Assembly (NCBI RefSeq): GCF_014644455.1 | Contig: NZ_BMKS01000005.1 | Location: forward strand, 230,313-294,312 | Source: Caldovatus sediminis | GTDB taxonomy: Bacteria; Pseudomonadota; Alphaproteobacteria; Acetobacterales; Acetobacteraceae | Length of the DNA stretch: 64,000 bases | Direction: 5' to 3' | Shown: positions 63,487-64,000 of the stretch, in pieces | How the letters are laid out: every line of letters starts with the position of its first letter | How positions within the stretch are numbered: the stretch's first letter is position 1 | Made by a program: the position numbers and the translations under genes | Notes under the pieces: generated by a model | What the model saw: only the letters and a program-made list of their open reading frames with translations | Told to the model about the DNA's origin: nothing | Database searches by the model: none

Positions 63487-64000
63487 ATGGCGGAGCCGCT
63501 GCCCCCCGGCCGGCACGTCGAGGCCTTCCTCGAGATGCTCGCCGCCGAGCGCGGCGCGGCGCGCAACACGCTGGCGGCCTACCTGGCCGACCTCACCGAC
63601 TTCGCCGGCTTCGCCGCGGCGCGCGGGGTCGCGGTGCACGCGGCCGACGCCGCGACGCTGCGCGCCTACCTGGCGCGCCTCACCGATGCCGGGCTTTCCG
63701 CCCGCACCGCCGCGCGGCGGCTCTCGGCGCTGCGGCAGTTCCACCGCTTCCTGGTGCGCGAGGGCGTGCGCGAGGACGACCCGACCGAGCTGCTGGAGGG
63801 CCCGAAGGCGCCCCGCAGCCTGCCCCGGGCGCTGACCGAGGCGGAGGTCGAGGCGCTGATCGAGGGCGCGGCCCGGCTGCCCGGCCGCCGCGGGCCGCTC
63901 GCGGTGGCGGTGATCGAGCTGCTCTACTGCTCCGGCCTGCGCGCGAGCGAGCTGATCGCGCTGCCGGCGGGCGCGCTGCGCCCGGACGCCGACCTGATCG
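63487..64000 (+). CDS. xerD: tyrosine recombinase XerD/XerC, N-terminal part (3' truncated by window)
   Basis: The frame is open to the right edge: 171 residues visible. The core-binding SAM-like domain ([37 protein letters not shown]) is complete, and the catalytic domain begins ([35 protein letters not shown], holding the first catalytic Arg). Site-specific recombinase resolving chromosome dimers at dif. Xer location beside aroKB points to XerD in alphaproteobacteria, but XerC is not excluded. Remaining catalytic residues lie outside the window. Confidence 0.9.
   Translation, partial: MAEPLPPGRHVEAFLEMLAAERGAARNTLAAYLADLTDFAGFAAARGVAVHAADAATLRAYLARLTDAGLSARTAARRLSALRQFHRFLVREGVREDDPTELLEGPKAPRSLPRALTEAEVEALIEGAARLPGRRGPLAVAVIELLYCSGLRASELIALPAGALRPDADLI

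Overview
The window is very GC-rich (roughly three quarters G+C by eye) and almost fully coding. It looks like a chromosomal stretch from an alphaproteobacterium, most likely an Acetobacteraceae (Roseomonas-like) or related Rhodospirillales member. Supporting signs are the codon usage, the tripartite tricarboxylate transporter (TTT/Bug) binding proteins beside CoA-transferase and hydroxyacid genes, and the block lysA - TIGR02302/DUF4175 - zinc-ribbon protein - ftsEX - ydcF - plsC. The cnoX-like thioredoxin/LON-domain/Trm112/DUF971 group, DUF2125, and an aroK-aroB fusion next to xerD also fit. The family assignment is inference. I see no rRNA, tRNA, CRISPR array, insertion sequence or prophage.

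Layout. 1-2065: end of an HlyD-type adaptor and an EmrB-type efflux pump. 2073-8965: catabolic genes, namely acyl-CoA dehydrogenase and CaiB/BaiF CoA-transferase, then Zn-alcohol dehydrogenase with a split TPP decarboxylase, facing a metallo-beta-lactamase-fold hydrolase, a 3-hydroxyisobutyrate-dehydrogenase-like reductase and a carboxymuconolactone-decarboxylase-like protein. 9107-13680: a reductase, an orphan molybdenum hydroxylase large subunit, and an NDUFA9-like protein. 13898-19896: gltD-gltB behind a palindrome. 19967-26099: GST, then SDR, a second split TPP decarboxylase, a TTT binding protein, a D-2-hydroxyacid dehydrogenase and MmgE/PrpD, which look like one pathway for a hydroxy/keto acid, possibly a sulfonate or phosphonate. 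26130-31855: MgtC-family protein, second TTT binding protein, enoyl-CoA hydratase, CoA-transferase and a D-tartrate-dehydratase-like enolase. 31855-36457: proteostasis and housekeeping genes, a second enoyl-CoA hydratase and an SDR. 36557-38628: a secreted protein and a broken hydrolase-cyclase-LuxR fusion. 38795-49286: lysA, the TIGR02302 protein, ftsEX, ydcF, plsC, a ChaC-like gene and DUF2125. 49452-50192: a decayed PAP2 phosphatase. 50374-54651: UbiH-like monooxygenase, then TorF-type porin, glnK and amtB with sigma-54-like upstream elements. 54652-55192: a long gap with three perfect inverted repeats. 55193-59308: a secreted protein, a ketopantoate-reductase-like gene, and a DUF1326-DUF2182-VIT-like group probably concerned with metals. 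59347-64000: methyltransferase and glycosyltransferase pair, aroKB fusion, a 48-residue membrane protein and the start of xerD.

The genes fall into three themes. One is nitrogen assimilation: gltBD, glnK-amtB and the porin, with candidate regulatory sites. Another is peripheral organic-acid catabolism, with enzyme sets whose substrates are unknown. The last is core envelope, division, lysine and shikimate functions. The most promising undescribed material is the two split TPP decarboxylase loci, the DUF1326-DUF2182 membrane system, the orphan molybdoenzyme with a Glu-to-Gln change, and several intergenic inverted repeats.
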